The notes: generated by a model not told the origin, from the letters alone. Positions 42,958 to 52,213 are shown, counted from the stretch's first letter. The stretch: 64,000 bases of DNA from Pseudomonas mediterranea CFBP 5447 (GCF_000774145.1 NZ_KN322987.1:1102747-1166746), one strand, 5' to 3'. Numbers and translations are program-made.

Positions 42958-43806
42958 TCATTTGAACTCAACGGGGAAACCGATGGCCGGCGACGGCAAC
43001 TCGACGCCAAACCACTGCTTGAACGATGCGGCGTAGGTGGGGAATTCCACGCCGGTCATGGCTTCATGCAGGGTGGTGTTGACGAAGTTCAGCCAATCCT
43101 GGTCGCCGCGCTTGACCGCGCAGGCATAGGTTTGTGGGCTCCAGGCATACGCCGGGCTGCGATAGCGACCCGGATTCTGCACCATCAGGTACTTGACCGA
43201 GGACTGATCGGTGGCTGCCGCGTCGGCGCGACCGGAGTTCACTGCCTGGTACATCAGGTCGACGCTGTCGTACTGGTCGACCTTGGCCTTGGGCAGCGCC
43301 TGATGCACTAACTCTTCGGCGTAGACGTTCTGCAACACCGCGACGGTGACGCCGTCGCCGGCAGCCTTGAGGTCGTCGATTTCCTTGTACTTGCTGTTGG
43401 CCGGCAATAGCAGGCCCACGCCTTCGCGGTAGTACGGCAAGGTGAAGGCCACTTGTTGAGCGCGGCTGGCGGTCACGGTGATGAACTGGCAGCTCATGTC
43501 CACCTTGTCGGTCAGCAGGTTGGGAATCCGCGCATCGGAAGACTGCACCACGAACTCGACTTTCTCCGGGTCGTTGAACAGACCCTTGGCGACCATCCGT
43601 GCGATGTCGATATCAAACCCTTGCAACTTGCCATCCGCTCCCTGGAAGTGCCACGGCGCATTGGTGCTGCCCGTGCCCACGATCAATTTCCCCCGTTGCA
43701 GCACGCTGTCCAGCTTGCTGTCGGCCGCCTGAGCGACACCCATGGCAGCCGTCGTGGCCGCGAAGAGAAAAACACACGCTTTGAACAAGGAAGGTCGGCG
43801 ATGCAT
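42958..43806 (-). CDS. Periplasmic amino acid-type solute-binding protein
   Basis: 282 residues from ATG 43806, behind GGAG; an ATG three codons upstream lacks a binding site. A Sec signal peptide (MHRRPSLFKACVFLFAATTAAM) ends near AQA about 28. The family 3 binding fold follows with GKLIVGTGSTNAPWHFQGADGKLQGFDIDIARMVAKGL. It is the first gene of the cluster, so the promoter should lie just upstream. The ligand is unknown; context suggests an amino-sugar acid or D-amino acid. Confidence 0.92.
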   Translation of the reverse strand: MHRRPSLFKACVFLFAATTAAMGVAQAADSKLDSVLQRGKLIVGTGSTNAPWHFQGADGKLQGFDIDIARMVAKGLFNDPEKVEFVVQSSDARIPNLLTDKVDMSCQFITVTASRAQQVAFTLPYYREGVGLLLPANSKYKEIDDLKAAGDGVTVAVLQNVYAEELVHQALPKAKVDQYDSVDLMYQAVNSGRADAAATDQSSVKYLMVQNPGRYRSPAYAWSPQTYACAVKRGDQDWLNFVNTTLHEAMTGVEFPTYAASFKQWFGVELPSPAIGFPVEFK

Positions 43807-44049
43807 GGCAAGCACTCCAGGATGAGTTTATTCCGCTATACCGGAACATGGTATGTAACAACGGAATAGACAGCAGAAAGTGTGCCACAGGTTTGAGACC
43901 CATGGGCGAGGAAAATGGAAAGTGAATGGAATCAGGGAGATGGAGAAACTGGCCGGGCGGGGACGACCTGGGGCGTTATCGGGCAATTGCTACCGTTGGC
44001 TACGACGTGCGAGTAGCAAGGCCCCAAACCGGTGCCAGGCCGTGCCCTC

Positions 44050-44140
44050 TGTGGGAGCGAGCCTGCTCGCGATAGCGGTGGGTCAGCTTGAACTGATGTT
44101 GGATATGATGCCGCCTTCGCGAGCAGGCTCGCTCCCACAG
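44050..44140. repeat. REPIN (TGTGGGAGCGAGCCTGCTCGCGAT family)
   Basis: Inverted pair between the binding-protein gene and the toxin-antitoxin pair. Confidence 0.9.
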
Positions 44141-44148
44141 GAGGTTAT

Positions 44149-44430
44149 CTACCGTTTGGCGGCCTCATCGTACACTTGGCCACGCTCACGCTTACCGACC
44201 GCAATCACTGTTACGACCAACACCTCGTCTACCACACGATAGACGAGTCGATAGCCTGCATTGCGCAGCTTGATTTTATAGGCGCAACCCAGCCCATGCA
44301 GACGGTCAGCTTGGACATGCGGATTAAGCAATCGCTCTTCGAGCTGCTTTTTGAACTGCTCTCTTAACGTCGCTCCCAGCTTTTGCCATTCCTTCCATGC
44401 CTTATCGGAAAACTCCAACTCATAGGTCAT
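44149..44430 (-). CDS. RelE/ParE-superfamily toxin
   Basis: 93 residues from ATG 44430. The RelE/StbE pattern is clear: MTYELEFSDKAWKEWQKL, the helix REQFKKQLEERL, and strands CAYKIKLRNAGYRLVYRVVD then VVTVIAVGKRER. Such toxins are ribosome-dependent mRNA interferases; the basic and Tyr residues needed are present. It overlaps the antitoxin gene by 11 bases, the usual coupled order with antitoxin first. Confidence 0.9.
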   Translation of the reverse strand: MTYELEFSDKAWKEWQKLGATLREQFKKQLEERLLNPHVQADRLHGLGCAYKIKLRNAGYRLVYRVVDEVLVVTVIAVGKRERGQVYDEAAKR

Positions 44431-44668
44431 CAAGAGAAACCTTGATCGTTGGATCGTTCTCACGCTCGCGGCAAAGAGCGACCAACTCCATATCCTCAAG
44501 TCGATCCATCATGGCTTCATACTCTTTAGCGGGCACACAATAGAAAGCCGGTTCGTTACGATTGAGAATCGCGACGGAAAGTCCTCCACCAGCGGCGACG
44601 GTTCCCATTGGATTTTTCTTGAGCTCAGAGATACTGGCGACGACTTGCGAAAGTACGATATGTGTCAT
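44420..44668 (-). CDS. Phd/YefM-RelB-type antitoxin
   Basis: 82 residues from ATG 44668 (AAGGAAA upstream). It has the Phd/YefM fold signature VASISELKKNPMGTV near the N-terminus and AILNRNEPAFYCVPAKEYEAMMDRLED in the middle; the acidic C-terminus (ENDPTIKVSLDDL) should wrap the toxin. Antitoxins of this family repress their own promoter. Confidence 0.9.
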   Translation of the reverse strand: MTHIVLSQVVASISELKKNPMGTVAAGGGLSVAILNRNEPAFYCVPAKEYEAMMDRLEDMELVALCRERENDPTIKVSLDDL

Positions 44669-44736
44669 GAGATGTTTCCTTGAGCACTCTTAATCATGCG
44701 AAAAATAGCACTCTGAAACGCTCCTTACCACTGGCA

Positions 44737-46383
44737 TTAGCGCCCGCAAAACCTCACCCGAGACAACATCCGCAAATCCCCATCGCGGTAATAATCGTCA
44801 CTCCAGCTGTCATCCACCGCCAACGGCTTGACCTGCTGGAGCGCGAGCTTCTTGGCGAAATAGCGAAAGCGGTAATGCTCGTAGAAGCGCAGCAGCTCCA
44901 GCCCGTAGCGGTCGGCCAGGTCGGTGTCGCCCTGGATGATGAGGTAGTTTTCATCGTTACTGCTGCTGGCCGCGGCGCTGAGGTTATGGCTGCCGCTGAT
45001 GATGGTGGGCGTGTCGCTGGTGAAGTCAGTGACGATGGCTTTGGTGTGCACCAGCAGGTTGCCCTTCTGGCCTTTCATGTTTTCCCTGAGCCAGCCCTCC
45101 AGCCCGGTATTGAGCAGTGCGGTGGCGGCGAATTCGGCGGTGCGGTCGGCATGGAAGCCGGTGATGCGGCTGGTGGTGTTTTGCAGGCCGTAGCGCAGCA
45201 CATCGTCGTGGGGCTGGCCGAGCAAGGCGTCGAGGATCCGGTCGGGCAGGACGAACGCGGTGACGAACAGCAGGTCCTTGCGCGCGGCCTTGATGATGTC
45301 GACGAAGCGGTCCAGGTCGCCTCCGCCCGTGCGCGGCGAGAACCCGGCGAACAAGGGGTCCTGCGGGTCCATGGGATTGCTCTGGGTCAGCCACTGGCGG
45401 GTAGCATCGACGTCCTGCGGGGTGGCCCAGATCTGCTCGAACACCTGGCGATAGCTGTCGCTCACCCGGGGATCGTCCAGCACGTGAACGACATTGGCCT
45501 GGCGGTAGACACCGTTGGCGGTGAAATTGGTGCTGCCGCAGAGCACGGCCTCGGGGTGCAACGCACCGCTGCCGTCGACCTTGCTCAAGACGATGAACTT
45601 GTCGTGGAAGATGCCTTGGGTCACCCTTCCCCGCTTGTTGGCCGGCGGCAGTTTTTCCAGGCTGGCCTCGTTGCGCAGCGTGGTCTCGTCGCCCGGTTCG
45701 GCGTGGTACAGCACCCGTACCTGCGCACCACGGGTGAAAGCGGCATTCACCGCCTCGACGATCACCGGCAGTTCGTACTCGTAGATGGCGACATCCAGGG
45801 CCCAGGTCGCATCCAGCGCCCGGTCGATGAAGCCGGTCAGGCGTCCCAGCAGACCGTTTTCCAACCAGCGACGCGGTGCATCGGGCCAGTCGTCGATGGA
45901 CAGGTGCCGGTTGGCACTGATCAACGCATCCAGTTCGGGGAACTTGCGCTGGAACGCCTGGCTGGCGGCCACGGCACGATTGAAGATCACCCGCTGGTTG
46001 GTCGGCTGGCCGTTATCGCTGGTGACCGTGACCTCCAGGGACTCTCCCAACTGCGGCGCATCGGAACTGCCGTAGGCCAGGTGCACACGGTAATGAATGG
46101 TCATACCGGGATTGACGGCGTAATCGGCCCAGCGAAATTTCTGCAAAGGCGCCTTGTCGCTGGGCGTGGCGTGGAATTGGGGGAAGGTGTGGGCCTTGTC
46201 GGGGAACGTCAGGCTGTTGAACAGGAACAACCAGGGCTTGTCACCCTGCTGCTTCTCAATGGCAAACCCCAGCAGGCCCTTGCGCCGCGGTTCGGCCAGG
46301 TCCATGGCGAGCAACACGCCGTTGGTGCCGGCATAGGCCTTGACCCGGAAGTCGTCCTGGGGGTTGGTGATGAGTATGCGCAT
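44737..46383 (-). CDS. Phospholipase D-like protein with two HKD motifs
   Basis: 548 residues from ATG 46383, behind AGGAG. The HKD catalytic motifs appear as GIFHDKFIVLSK with GSTNFTANG and, near the end, LLVHTKAIVTDF with GSHNLSAAAS. Two motifs make one phosphodiesterase active site that could act on phospholipid or nucleic acid. There is no signal peptide. The N-terminal 180 residues form a separate beta-rich region beginning MRILITNPQDDFRVKAY, not recognised. It is a single gene between a toxin-antitoxin pair and a REPIN; substrate unknown. Confidence 0.85.
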   Translation of the reverse strand: MRILITNPQDDFRVKAYAGTNGVLLAMDLAEPRRKGLLGFAIEKQQGDKPWLFLFNSLTFPDKAHTFPQFHATPSDKAPLQKFRWADYAVNPGMTIHYRVHLAYGSSDAPQLGESLEVTVTSDNGQPTNQRVIFNRAVAASQAFQRKFPELDALISANRHLSIDDWPDAPRRWLENGLLGRLTGFIDRALDATWALDVAIYEYELPVIVEAVNAAFTRGAQVRVLYHAEPGDETTLRNEASLEKLPPANKRGRVTQGIFHDKFIVLSKVDGSGALHPEAVLCGSTNFTANGVYRQANVVHVLDDPRVSDSYRQVFEQIWATPQDVDATRQWLTQSNPMDPQDPLFAGFSPRTGGGDLDRFVDIIKAARKDLLFVTAFVLPDRILDALLGQPHDDVLRYGLQNTTSRITGFHADRTAEFAATALLNTGLEGWLRENMKGQKGNLLVHTKAIVTDFTSDTPTIISGSHNLSAAASSSNDENYLIIQGDTDLADRYGLELLRFYEHYRFRYFAKKLALQQVKPLAVDDSWSDDYYRDGDLRMLSRVRFCGR

Positions 46384-46457
46384 GGTTCACTCCTGTGAAG
46401 TTGCCTGAGCATAGAACAGGGATCCGACTCGGGGGCAGATCGGGGACCGAGGTAATG

Positions 46458-46553
46458 CTATCGCGAGCAGGCTCGCTCCCACAGGGAGTTGTGGTGTTGA
46501 TCAATTCGGTATTCACCGCACAGCCCATGTGGGAGCGAGCCTGCTCGCGATGA
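46458..46553. repeat. REPIN (TGTGGGAGCGAGCCTGCTCGCGAT family)
   Basis: Inverted pair between the phospholipase D-like gene and the VWA-domain reading frame. Confidence 0.9.
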
Positions 46554-46574
46554 GCCCCATCCAGCCAACGACTA

Positions 46575-47246
46575 TCAGCCAGATACCCCATCATCGATAT
46601 GCCGATACTGAGCCCCCAACTGCCCCGCCAACTGCCGGGCCCGGCCCAGGCGAATCGGGCCTCGCTCGACGTCGATCAACAGACACGGGCAATCGAGTGG
46701 CGGCAGCGGCAGGCTCTCTTTCACCCGCCCATCCGTCATCAACAACACCCGCTGCTGCTCCGCCGGGTAACGCTTGCGTCGGGCCTCCAGCCAGCGCCCG
46801 GCCTCACTCAACGCCGCCAGCAACGGCGTACCGCCGCCGGCGCCCAGCCTGTCGAGCCAGTCGCGCAACCCGGCCGAGGCCTTGAGTCCCTGTACCTGCC
46901 AGTTCGGGACACTGCCGCTGGCCGTCAACAGCGCCAACCGGGCGCGTTGCCGGTAGGCATCGTCGAACAGTTGCGCCAACAAGCCCTTGCCATCACTCAA
47001 GGCCCTATGACGACGGGTCGAGGCCGACGCATCGACGATGACCAGCCAGAGCTCATGGGGCGAGCGATGGCGGCCATGAAAGCGCAGGTCTTCATGCAGA
47101 CGTGGCCGGCCATTGAGCAACGTCCCCGGCCAATTCACCGCACCGCTGGCTGCCGTTTTACTACGGCCTTGGCGACCCAGGTCGAGGCGCCCTGCACGGG
47201 GCCTGGCATTCGCCCCCGCGACCGAACGGGGGCGAATGCCTAGGGC
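46575..47246 (-). CDS. chlD: VWA-domain part of ChlD, reached by -1 frameshift from chlI
   Basis: The frame is open from the slippery site (47246) to 46575, 223 residues. Its von Willebrand A domain has the MIDAS start VIVDASASTRRH, TPLLAALSEAG and LLMTDGR. Conventional annotation would start it at GTG 47138, but that codon lacks a ribosome binding site and the 36 upstream codons continue coherent sequence (LGIRPR, LGRQGR, TAASGAVNWPG). The frameshift product would be AAA+, Pro-rich linker and VWA, about 556 residues, the classical ChlD/CobT-like layout. It would act with CobN in cobalt insertion during aerobic B12 synthesis. Confidence 0.82.
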   Translation of the reverse strand, partial: ALGIRPRSVAGANARPRAGRLDLGRQGRSKTAASGAVNWPGTLLNGRPRLHEDLRFHGRHRSPHELWLVIVDASASTRRHRALSDGKGLLAQLFDDAYRQRARLALLTASGSVPNWQVQGLKASAGLRDWLDRLGAGGGTPLLAALSEAGRWLEARRKRYPAEQQRVLLMTDGRVKESLPLPPLDCPCLLIDVERGPIRLGRARQLAGQLGAQYRHIDDGVSG

Positions 47247-47252
47247 TTTTTT
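47205..47252 (-). other. Programmed -1 ribosomal frameshift signal in chlI/chlD
   Basis: On the coding strand the heptamer A AAA AAG (47252-47246) is in zero frame (CCA AAA AAG). After a 5-base spacer (CCCTA) a 14-bp perfect stem forms between 47240-47227 and 47218-47205 with an 8-base loop. The zero-frame TAG (47242-47240) lies within the spacer-stem junction. Slipping back by one base leads exactly into the open VWA frame. Antonov and colleagues described frameshifting in bacterial chlD genes giving two chelatase subunits. Confidence 0.85.
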
Positions 47253-48244
47253 GGCCAGCTCGGCACTTCACGCCGGGCACCGGTCGGCAGCGCCTGGGCC
47301 GGCAGGTCACCCCACTGGCCCTGGCCTTCGCCTGGCTCGGCGGCTCGATTGCCGGCCGAGGGGGCCTGGGACGGTGAAGGTGCCGGGGCCGAATGTCCGC
47401 GCCGCCGGTGGCGCAAGGCAAACTCGGCAACCGCATCGATGTCCTCCGCGGCGATAAGCTGTGCCCCGCGCCAGGCCGCATGGGCCCGTGCGGCGCGCAA
47501 CCAGACCAGATCGGCGCGCAAGCCATCGACGCCGGCGGCAAAGCAGCGCTCGGTAATCTCTGCCAAGGCCTGATCGTCCAGGGGGATTTGTGACAGCCGC
47601 TCGCGAGCATTCCGGCAGCGCTCGCGCAATTGGCCCTGGGCCGCTGCCCATTGCGCGCAAAACGCGGCCGGATCACTGTCGAAATCCAGCCGCCGCCGAA
47701 TGATCTGCCCGCGCTCGGCCGGTGCGGTATGACCGTCGAGGGCCACGTTCAGGCCAAACCGGTCGAGCAGTTGCGGGCGCAACTCGCCCTCTTCCGGGTT
47801 CATGGTGCCGATCAGCACGAAACGCGCCGGATGCCGATGGGAGATGCCGTCGCGCTCGATCAGGTTGGTGCCACTGGCGGCGACATCCAGCAGCAGGTCC
47901 ACCAGGTGATCCGGCAGCAGGTTGACTTCATCGACGTACAACACGCCACCGTCGGCCTTGGCCAGCACACCGGGGGAGAACTGCGCGCGCCCTTCTCCCA
48001 GGGCGGCGTCCAGATCGAGGGTACCCACCAGCCGCTCTTCGGTGGCGCCCAGGGGCAAGGTGACGAACTGACCGCTGGCCAGCAAGTCTGCGAGGCCTCG
48101 GGCCAGGGTCGACTTGGCCATGCCCCGGGGACCTTCGATCAGCACGCCGCCGATTTTCGGATCGATGGCGGCCAGGCACAGCGCCAGTTTCAGGTCATCG
48201 GCGCCGACCACGGCGGAGAGCGGGAAATGGGGAGTGTCGGTCAT
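47240..48244 (-). CDS. chlI: ChlI-type AAA+ ATPase subunit (zero-frame product)
   Basis: 334-residue magnesium/cobalt chelatase ATPase: Walker A GPRGMAKST (about 39-47), Walker B DGGVLYVDEVNLL, the GTMNPEEGELRPQLLDRFGL sensor 1 segment and a lid domain from about 200. After the AAA+ core it has a Pro/Gly/Gln linker (PAPSPSQAP) and ends SWPKKP. It would form the small motor subunit, with the frameshift product providing the medium subunit, for CobN. It is third in the cobW-cobN-chlI operon; a REP element lies between it and cobN. Confidence 0.9.
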   Translation of the reverse strand: MTDTPHFPLSAVVGADDLKLALCLAAIDPKIGGVLIEGPRGMAKSTLARGLADLLASGQFVTLPLGATEERLVGTLDLDAALGEGRAQFSPGVLAKADGGVLYVDEVNLLPDHLVDLLLDVAASGTNLIERDGISHRHPARFVLIGTMNPEEGELRPQLLDRFGLNVALDGHTAPAERGQIIRRRLDFDSDPAAFCAQWAAAQGQLRERCRNARERLSQIPLDDQALAEITERCFAAGVDGLRADLVWLRAARAHAAWRGAQLIAAEDIDAVAEFALRHRRRGHSAPAPSPSQAPSAGNRAAEPGEGQGQWGDLPAQALPTGARREVPSWPKKP

Positions 48245-48291
48245 GGTCGATTCTCAAAGGTGGTCGGTAAAGTCGGTTTGGAGAGAGTCTT

Positions 48292-48403
48292 GTGGCGAGG
48301 GGATTTATCCCCGCACTGTGGGAGCAAAGCTTGCTCGCGAAAAGACGCCTCGATTTCTGAAGGACCGCATCGCCTGCATCGCGGGCAAGCCTTGCTCCCA
48401 CAG
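48292..48403. repeat. Mixed REP element between cobN and chlI
   Basis: A half-unit of the GTGGCGAGGGGATTTATCCCC family is joined to an inverted pair of the TGTGGGAGCAAGCTTGCTCGCGA family. Confidence 0.8.
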
Positions 48404-48448
48404 ACAACCTCGGCACAGGTTTTGCGTATGGCCAGCTGATGGTACCCA

Positions 48449-51400
48449 TCAACTATCTTCTTCAATATCGAGCAACAGATTCTCCAGCGCCTGGCGGTAT
48501 TCGCCTGGCGCCTGCCACAGCCCCCGTTGCTGGGCTTCAAGCATGCGTTCGGTCATATCGCGCAAGGCGTCGGGATTGTGTTGGCGAACGAAGTCCCGGG
48601 TGTCCGGGTCGAGCAGGTAGGCATCGGCCAACAAGGCGTACTGGTGATCGTCGATCAGTTGCGTCGTGGCGTCGAAGGCGAACAGGTTGTCCACCGTCGC
48701 TGCCAGTTCGAACGCGCCCTTGTAACCGTGCCGTTTGACCCCGTCGATCCACTTCGGATTGGCCGCCCGGGAACGGATGACGCGGTTGAGCTCTTCCTTG
48801 AGGGTGCGGATCCGGGGCAGGTCCGGTTGGCTGTGATCGCCGTGGTAACTGGCCGCGACGGTTCCACCGAGGGTTTCCACCGCCGCCAGCATACCGCCCT
48901 GGAACTGGTAGTAATCGTTGGAATCGAGCAGGTCGTGCTCGCGGTTGTCCTGGTTCTGCAACACCGCTTGCACCTGGCTCAAGCGCCGGGAAAACTGATC
49001 CCGCGCGGCGGTGCCTTCATCTGCGCCGCCGTAGGCGTAGCCGCCCCAGTTCAGGTACACCTCGGCCAGGTCTTCGCGGCTCTGCCACAGGCGACCGTCG
49101 ATGGCGCCCTGCACGCCCGCGCCATAGGCTCCGGGCTTGGCGCCGAAGATCCGCCAGCCGGCCTGTCGGGCGGCCGCGTCCGCCTCGAGGCCCGAAGCCA
49201 ACAGGGCCTCCCGCTCGCTCCGCACTTTGGCCGCCAGGGGGTTCATGTCTTCCGGCTCATCGAGGGCGGCAACGGCCTGCACCGCCGCATCGAACAGGCG
49301 GATCAGGTTGGCAAAGGCGTCCCGGAAGAACCCCGAAACCCGCAGTGTCACATCGACCCGGGGTCGATCCAGCAGGCTCAGCGGCAGGATCTCGAAGTCA
49401 TCCACCCGCTGGCTGCCCGTGGCCCACACCGGGCGCACGCCCATCAGCGCCATGGCCTGGGCGATGTCATCGCCGCCGGTGCGCATGGTGGCGGTGCCCC
49501 ACACCGACAGGCCGAGCTGGCGCAGGTGATCGCCATGGTCCTGCAAATGCCGCTCGAGAATCAGGTTCGCCGACTGGAAACCGATGCGCCACGCCGTGGT
49601 GGTGGGCAGGTTGCGCACGTCCACCGAGAAGAAATTGCGCCCGGTGGGCAATACGTCCAGGCGCCCACGACTCGGCGCCCCACTGGGGCCTGCCGGTACG
49701 AAGCGGCCGCCCAAGGCATCCAGCAGGCCGCGCATTTCCGCCGGGCCGCAAGCGTCCAAGCGTGGGGCCACCACGGAGCGCAGGCTTTCGATGACGCTGC
49801 TCACCTCTTGCCAACCGGGCGCGTCCAACTGCTCGACCCGACCTTGCAGGGCCTGCTCGATCAAGCTTGCCGCAAACAGTTCCAGGCGCTCGCGGGTATC
49901 GCCGGCGGTGCGCCAGGGCTCATCGCTGACCTGCCGCAATGCCTCGGGACGGTCGTCGGCCCAAGGGTCGGCCAAGGCGCAATCCAACGGATCGAAACCC
50001 AGATCGAATGCCTTCGACAGCGCCCGCAACAGGCTCGACTGCGCGCCCTTGCCATCACCCCGGGGAATGCGCAGCAACGCCAGCAAGGTGTCGATGCGCA
50101 GCCGCCCGCTGGGCGATTCGCCAAAAACATGCAGGCCGTCGCGGATCTGCGACTCCTTCAGATCGCACAGGTAGGTGTCCAGGCGCGGCAGCCAGATCGC
50201 CGCGTCGGCATCAGCGTCCAATTGCAGCTCGCGGTCGATGTGGGTTTCGCGCACCAGGTTCAGGATGTCCCGCTGCAGCTCCCGGGCGCGGCGCGGGTCG
50301 AGCAGTTGCGCTTCGTAATACTCGTCGGCCAGCAACTCGAGGTTACGCAGCGGCCCGTAGGTTTCGGCGCGAGTCAGCGGCGGCATCAAGTGATCGATGA
50401 TCACCGCCTGGGTGCGCCGCTTGGCCTGGGCCCCCTCGCCCGGGTCGTTGACGATGAACGGATAGATATTCGGCAAAGGACCCAGCAGCGCATCCGGCCA
50501 GCAGCTTTCCGACAACCCGACACCTTTGCCCGGCAGCCATTCGAGGTTGCCATGCTTGCCGACGTGAATCACGCCGTGGGCACCATAGGTATGGCGCAAC
50601 CAGAAATAGAAGGCCAGGTAGCCATGAGGCGGCACCAGGTCCGGGTCGTGGTACACGGCACTTGGGTCGACCTGATAGCCCCGGGCCGGTTGGATACCGA
50701 CGAACGTCAGGCCCAGGCGCAGGCCGGCGATCATCAGGCGCCCGGCGCGGAACATCGGATCCGTCTCGGGCGGGCCCCAGCGATCCAGCACCGCCAAGCG
50801 ATTGGCCTCGGGCAGTGCGTCGAACATGGCCTGGTAGGCATCGAGGACCAGGCTTTGATGACACGGGCGCAGGTCGAGACTGTCCAGGTCGTTGCTGACG
50901 CCACCGAGCAGTTGCTGGATCAGCGCGGTGCCACTGACAGGCAGTTCGGCGGACAGCGGATAGCCTTCGTCCCGCATGGCGCGCAGGATGTTCAACGCCG
51001 CCGCCGGGGTGTCGAGGCCGACGCCGTTGCCGATGCGTCCGTCCCGGGTCGGGTAGTTCGCGAGGATCAACGCGACGCGCTTCTGCCCATTGGGCAGGCG
51101 CGCGAGTTCGGTCCAGCGCCGGGCCAGCTGCGCGACGAAATCCATGCGCTCGGGCACCGCGCGGTAGCAGACCACATCGCTCTGGCTGCGCTCGCTGCGC
51201 CAGGCCATGTCCTTGAAGCTGATGGGGCGGCTGATGATCCGCCCGTCCAGTTCAGGCAAGGCGATGTGCATCGCCAGGTCCCGCGGGCCGAGGCCCTGCT
51301 CGCTGGCGCGCCAACCGGGTTCGTTGTCCTGGGCGCAGATTGCCTGGATCACCGGAATGTTGCGACGAAACGGCCGCAAGTGCGGCGCCTCCGGGCTCGA

Positions 51401-52210
51401 CTGGGCAAACCCGGTGGTGTTGAGGATCACTCCGGCCTCCACCTCGTCCAGCCAGTCTTCGACCTGCGCCAGACAACCAGGCTCCTTGAGGCTCGCCACC
51501 GCAATCGGTAACGGGCTCAACCCCGCCAGTTGCAGCCGCTGGCAGAACACGTCGATGAACGCCGTGTTCGCCGCTTGCAGGTGAGAGCGGTAGAACAGCA
51601 CCGCCGCCACGGGTTGATCGGCCTGCCAGTCAGCTCGCCAGTCGTCGAGGCTGGCGCTGGTGTTCTGCGGATGGTAGATCGCCGTGCGTGGCAGAGTTTG
51701 CGGTTCAGCCCAGGCGTAGTCGCGTCCGAACCATTGATTGCCGAGGTTGTGAAACAGATCCAGGGCATTGCCCAGCCCACCCTGACGCAAGAACTGCCAA
51801 AGTCGGTCGCGGTCGGCGGCGGGCACGTTGCTCAAGTCGCTGAGTTCCGGGTCCGGACGGTCGTCCCCCGGCACCAGGATCAAGGTCACCCCGCGTCCGG
51901 CCAGTTCCATCAAGCGTTCGATGCCGTAGCGCCAATAGCCGATACCGCCGTGCAGCGACAACAGGATGACCTTGGCGTGGCGCAGCACGTTCTCGACGTA
52001 CAGATCCACCGAAGCGTGGTTCTGCACCTGCATCGGGTTGGCGAGGCGAAACTGCGGGTAGTCGTCCGGCAACTGCCGCGCTGCTTCGGCCAGCAGCGCC
52101 AGGCTGGAGTCGCCGCTGCACAGGATCACCAGCTCGGCGGGGGTTTGCCCCAGGTCGGCAATGTTGTCGTCCGAGACGAAGCCGCCGGGCTGGGTCCTGA
52201 GCAGGTGCAT
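48449..52210 (-). CDS. cobN: Cobaltochelatase large subunit CobN
   Basis: 1253 residues, the normal size of the ATP-dependent aerobic cobaltochelatase catalytic subunit, which inserts cobalt into hydrogenobyrinic acid a,c-diamide. Family stretches include ANYPTRDGRIGNGVGLDTPAA, HVGKHGNLEWLPGKGVGLS, PNIYPFIVNDPGEGAQAKRRTQAVIIDHL and YLNWGGYAYGG. It starts three bases after the cobW stop, so the genes are coupled. Separate cobS and cobT are not adjacent, which fits provision of both motor subunits by chlI/chlD. B12 riboswitch control comes from upstream of cobW. Confidence 0.95.
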   Translation of the reverse strand: MHLLRTQPGGFVSDDNIADLGQTPAELVILCSGDSSLALLAEAARQLPDDYPQFRLANPMQVQNHASVDLYVENVLRHAKVILLSLHGGIGYWRYGIERLMELAGRGVTLILVPGDDRPDPELSDLSNVPAADRDRLWQFLRQGGLGNALDLFHNLGNQWFGRDYAWAEPQTLPRTAIYHPQNTSASLDDWRADWQADQPVAAVLFYRSHLQAANTAFIDVFCQRLQLAGLSPLPIAVASLKEPGCLAQVEDWLDEVEAGVILNTTGFAQSSPEAPHLRPFRRNIPVIQAICAQDNEPGWRASEQGLGPRDLAMHIALPELDGRIISRPISFKDMAWRSERSQSDVVCYRAVPERMDFVAQLARRWTELARLPNGQKRVALILANYPTRDGRIGNGVGLDTPAAALNILRAMRDEGYPLSAELPVSGTALIQQLLGGVSNDLDSLDLRPCHQSLVLDAYQAMFDALPEANRLAVLDRWGPPETDPMFRAGRLMIAGLRLGLTFVGIQPARGYQVDPSAVYHDPDLVPPHGYLAFYFWLRHTYGAHGVIHVGKHGNLEWLPGKGVGLSESCWPDALLGPLPNIYPFIVNDPGEGAQAKRRTQAVIIDHLMPPLTRAETYGPLRNLELLADEYYEAQLLDPRRARELQRDILNLVRETHIDRELQLDADADAAIWLPRLDTYLCDLKESQIRDGLHVFGESPSGRLRIDTLLALLRIPRGDGKGAQSSLLRALSKAFDLGFDPLDCALADPWADDRPEALRQVSDEPWRTAGDTRERLELFAASLIEQALQGRVEQLDAPGWQEVSSVIESLRSVVAPRLDACGPAEMRGLLDALGGRFVPAGPSGAPSRGRLDVLPTGRNFFSVDVRNLPTTTAWRIGFQSANLILERHLQDHGDHLRQLGLSVWGTATMRTGGDDIAQAMALMGVRPVWATGSQRVDDFEILPLSLLDRPRVDVTLRVSGFFRDAFANLIRLFDAAVQAVAALDEPEDMNPLAAKVRSEREALLASGLEADAAARQAGWRIFGAKPGAYGAGVQGAIDGRLWQSREDLAEVYLNWGGYAYGGADEGTAARDQFSRRLSQVQAVLQNQDNREHDLLDSNDYYQFQGGMLAAVETLGGTVAASYHGDHSQPDLPRIRTLKEELNRVIRSRAANPKWIDGVKRHGYKGAFELAATVDNLFAFDATTQLIDDHQYALLADAYLLDPDTRDFVRQHNPDALRDMTERMLEAQQRGLWQAPGEYRQALENLLLDIEEDS

Positions 52211-52213
52211 GGC

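Noticed and set aside
47138..47138. GTG 47138 as the start of an independent VWA gene
   Set aside because: No ribosome binding site precedes it and coherent sequence continues 36 codons upstream to the slippery site; kept only as an alternative.
48527..51511. A 994-codon plus-strand open frame
   Set aside because: It is antisense to cobN, has no ribosome binding site or recognisable domain, and its composition mirrors GC-rich codon bias of the true gene.
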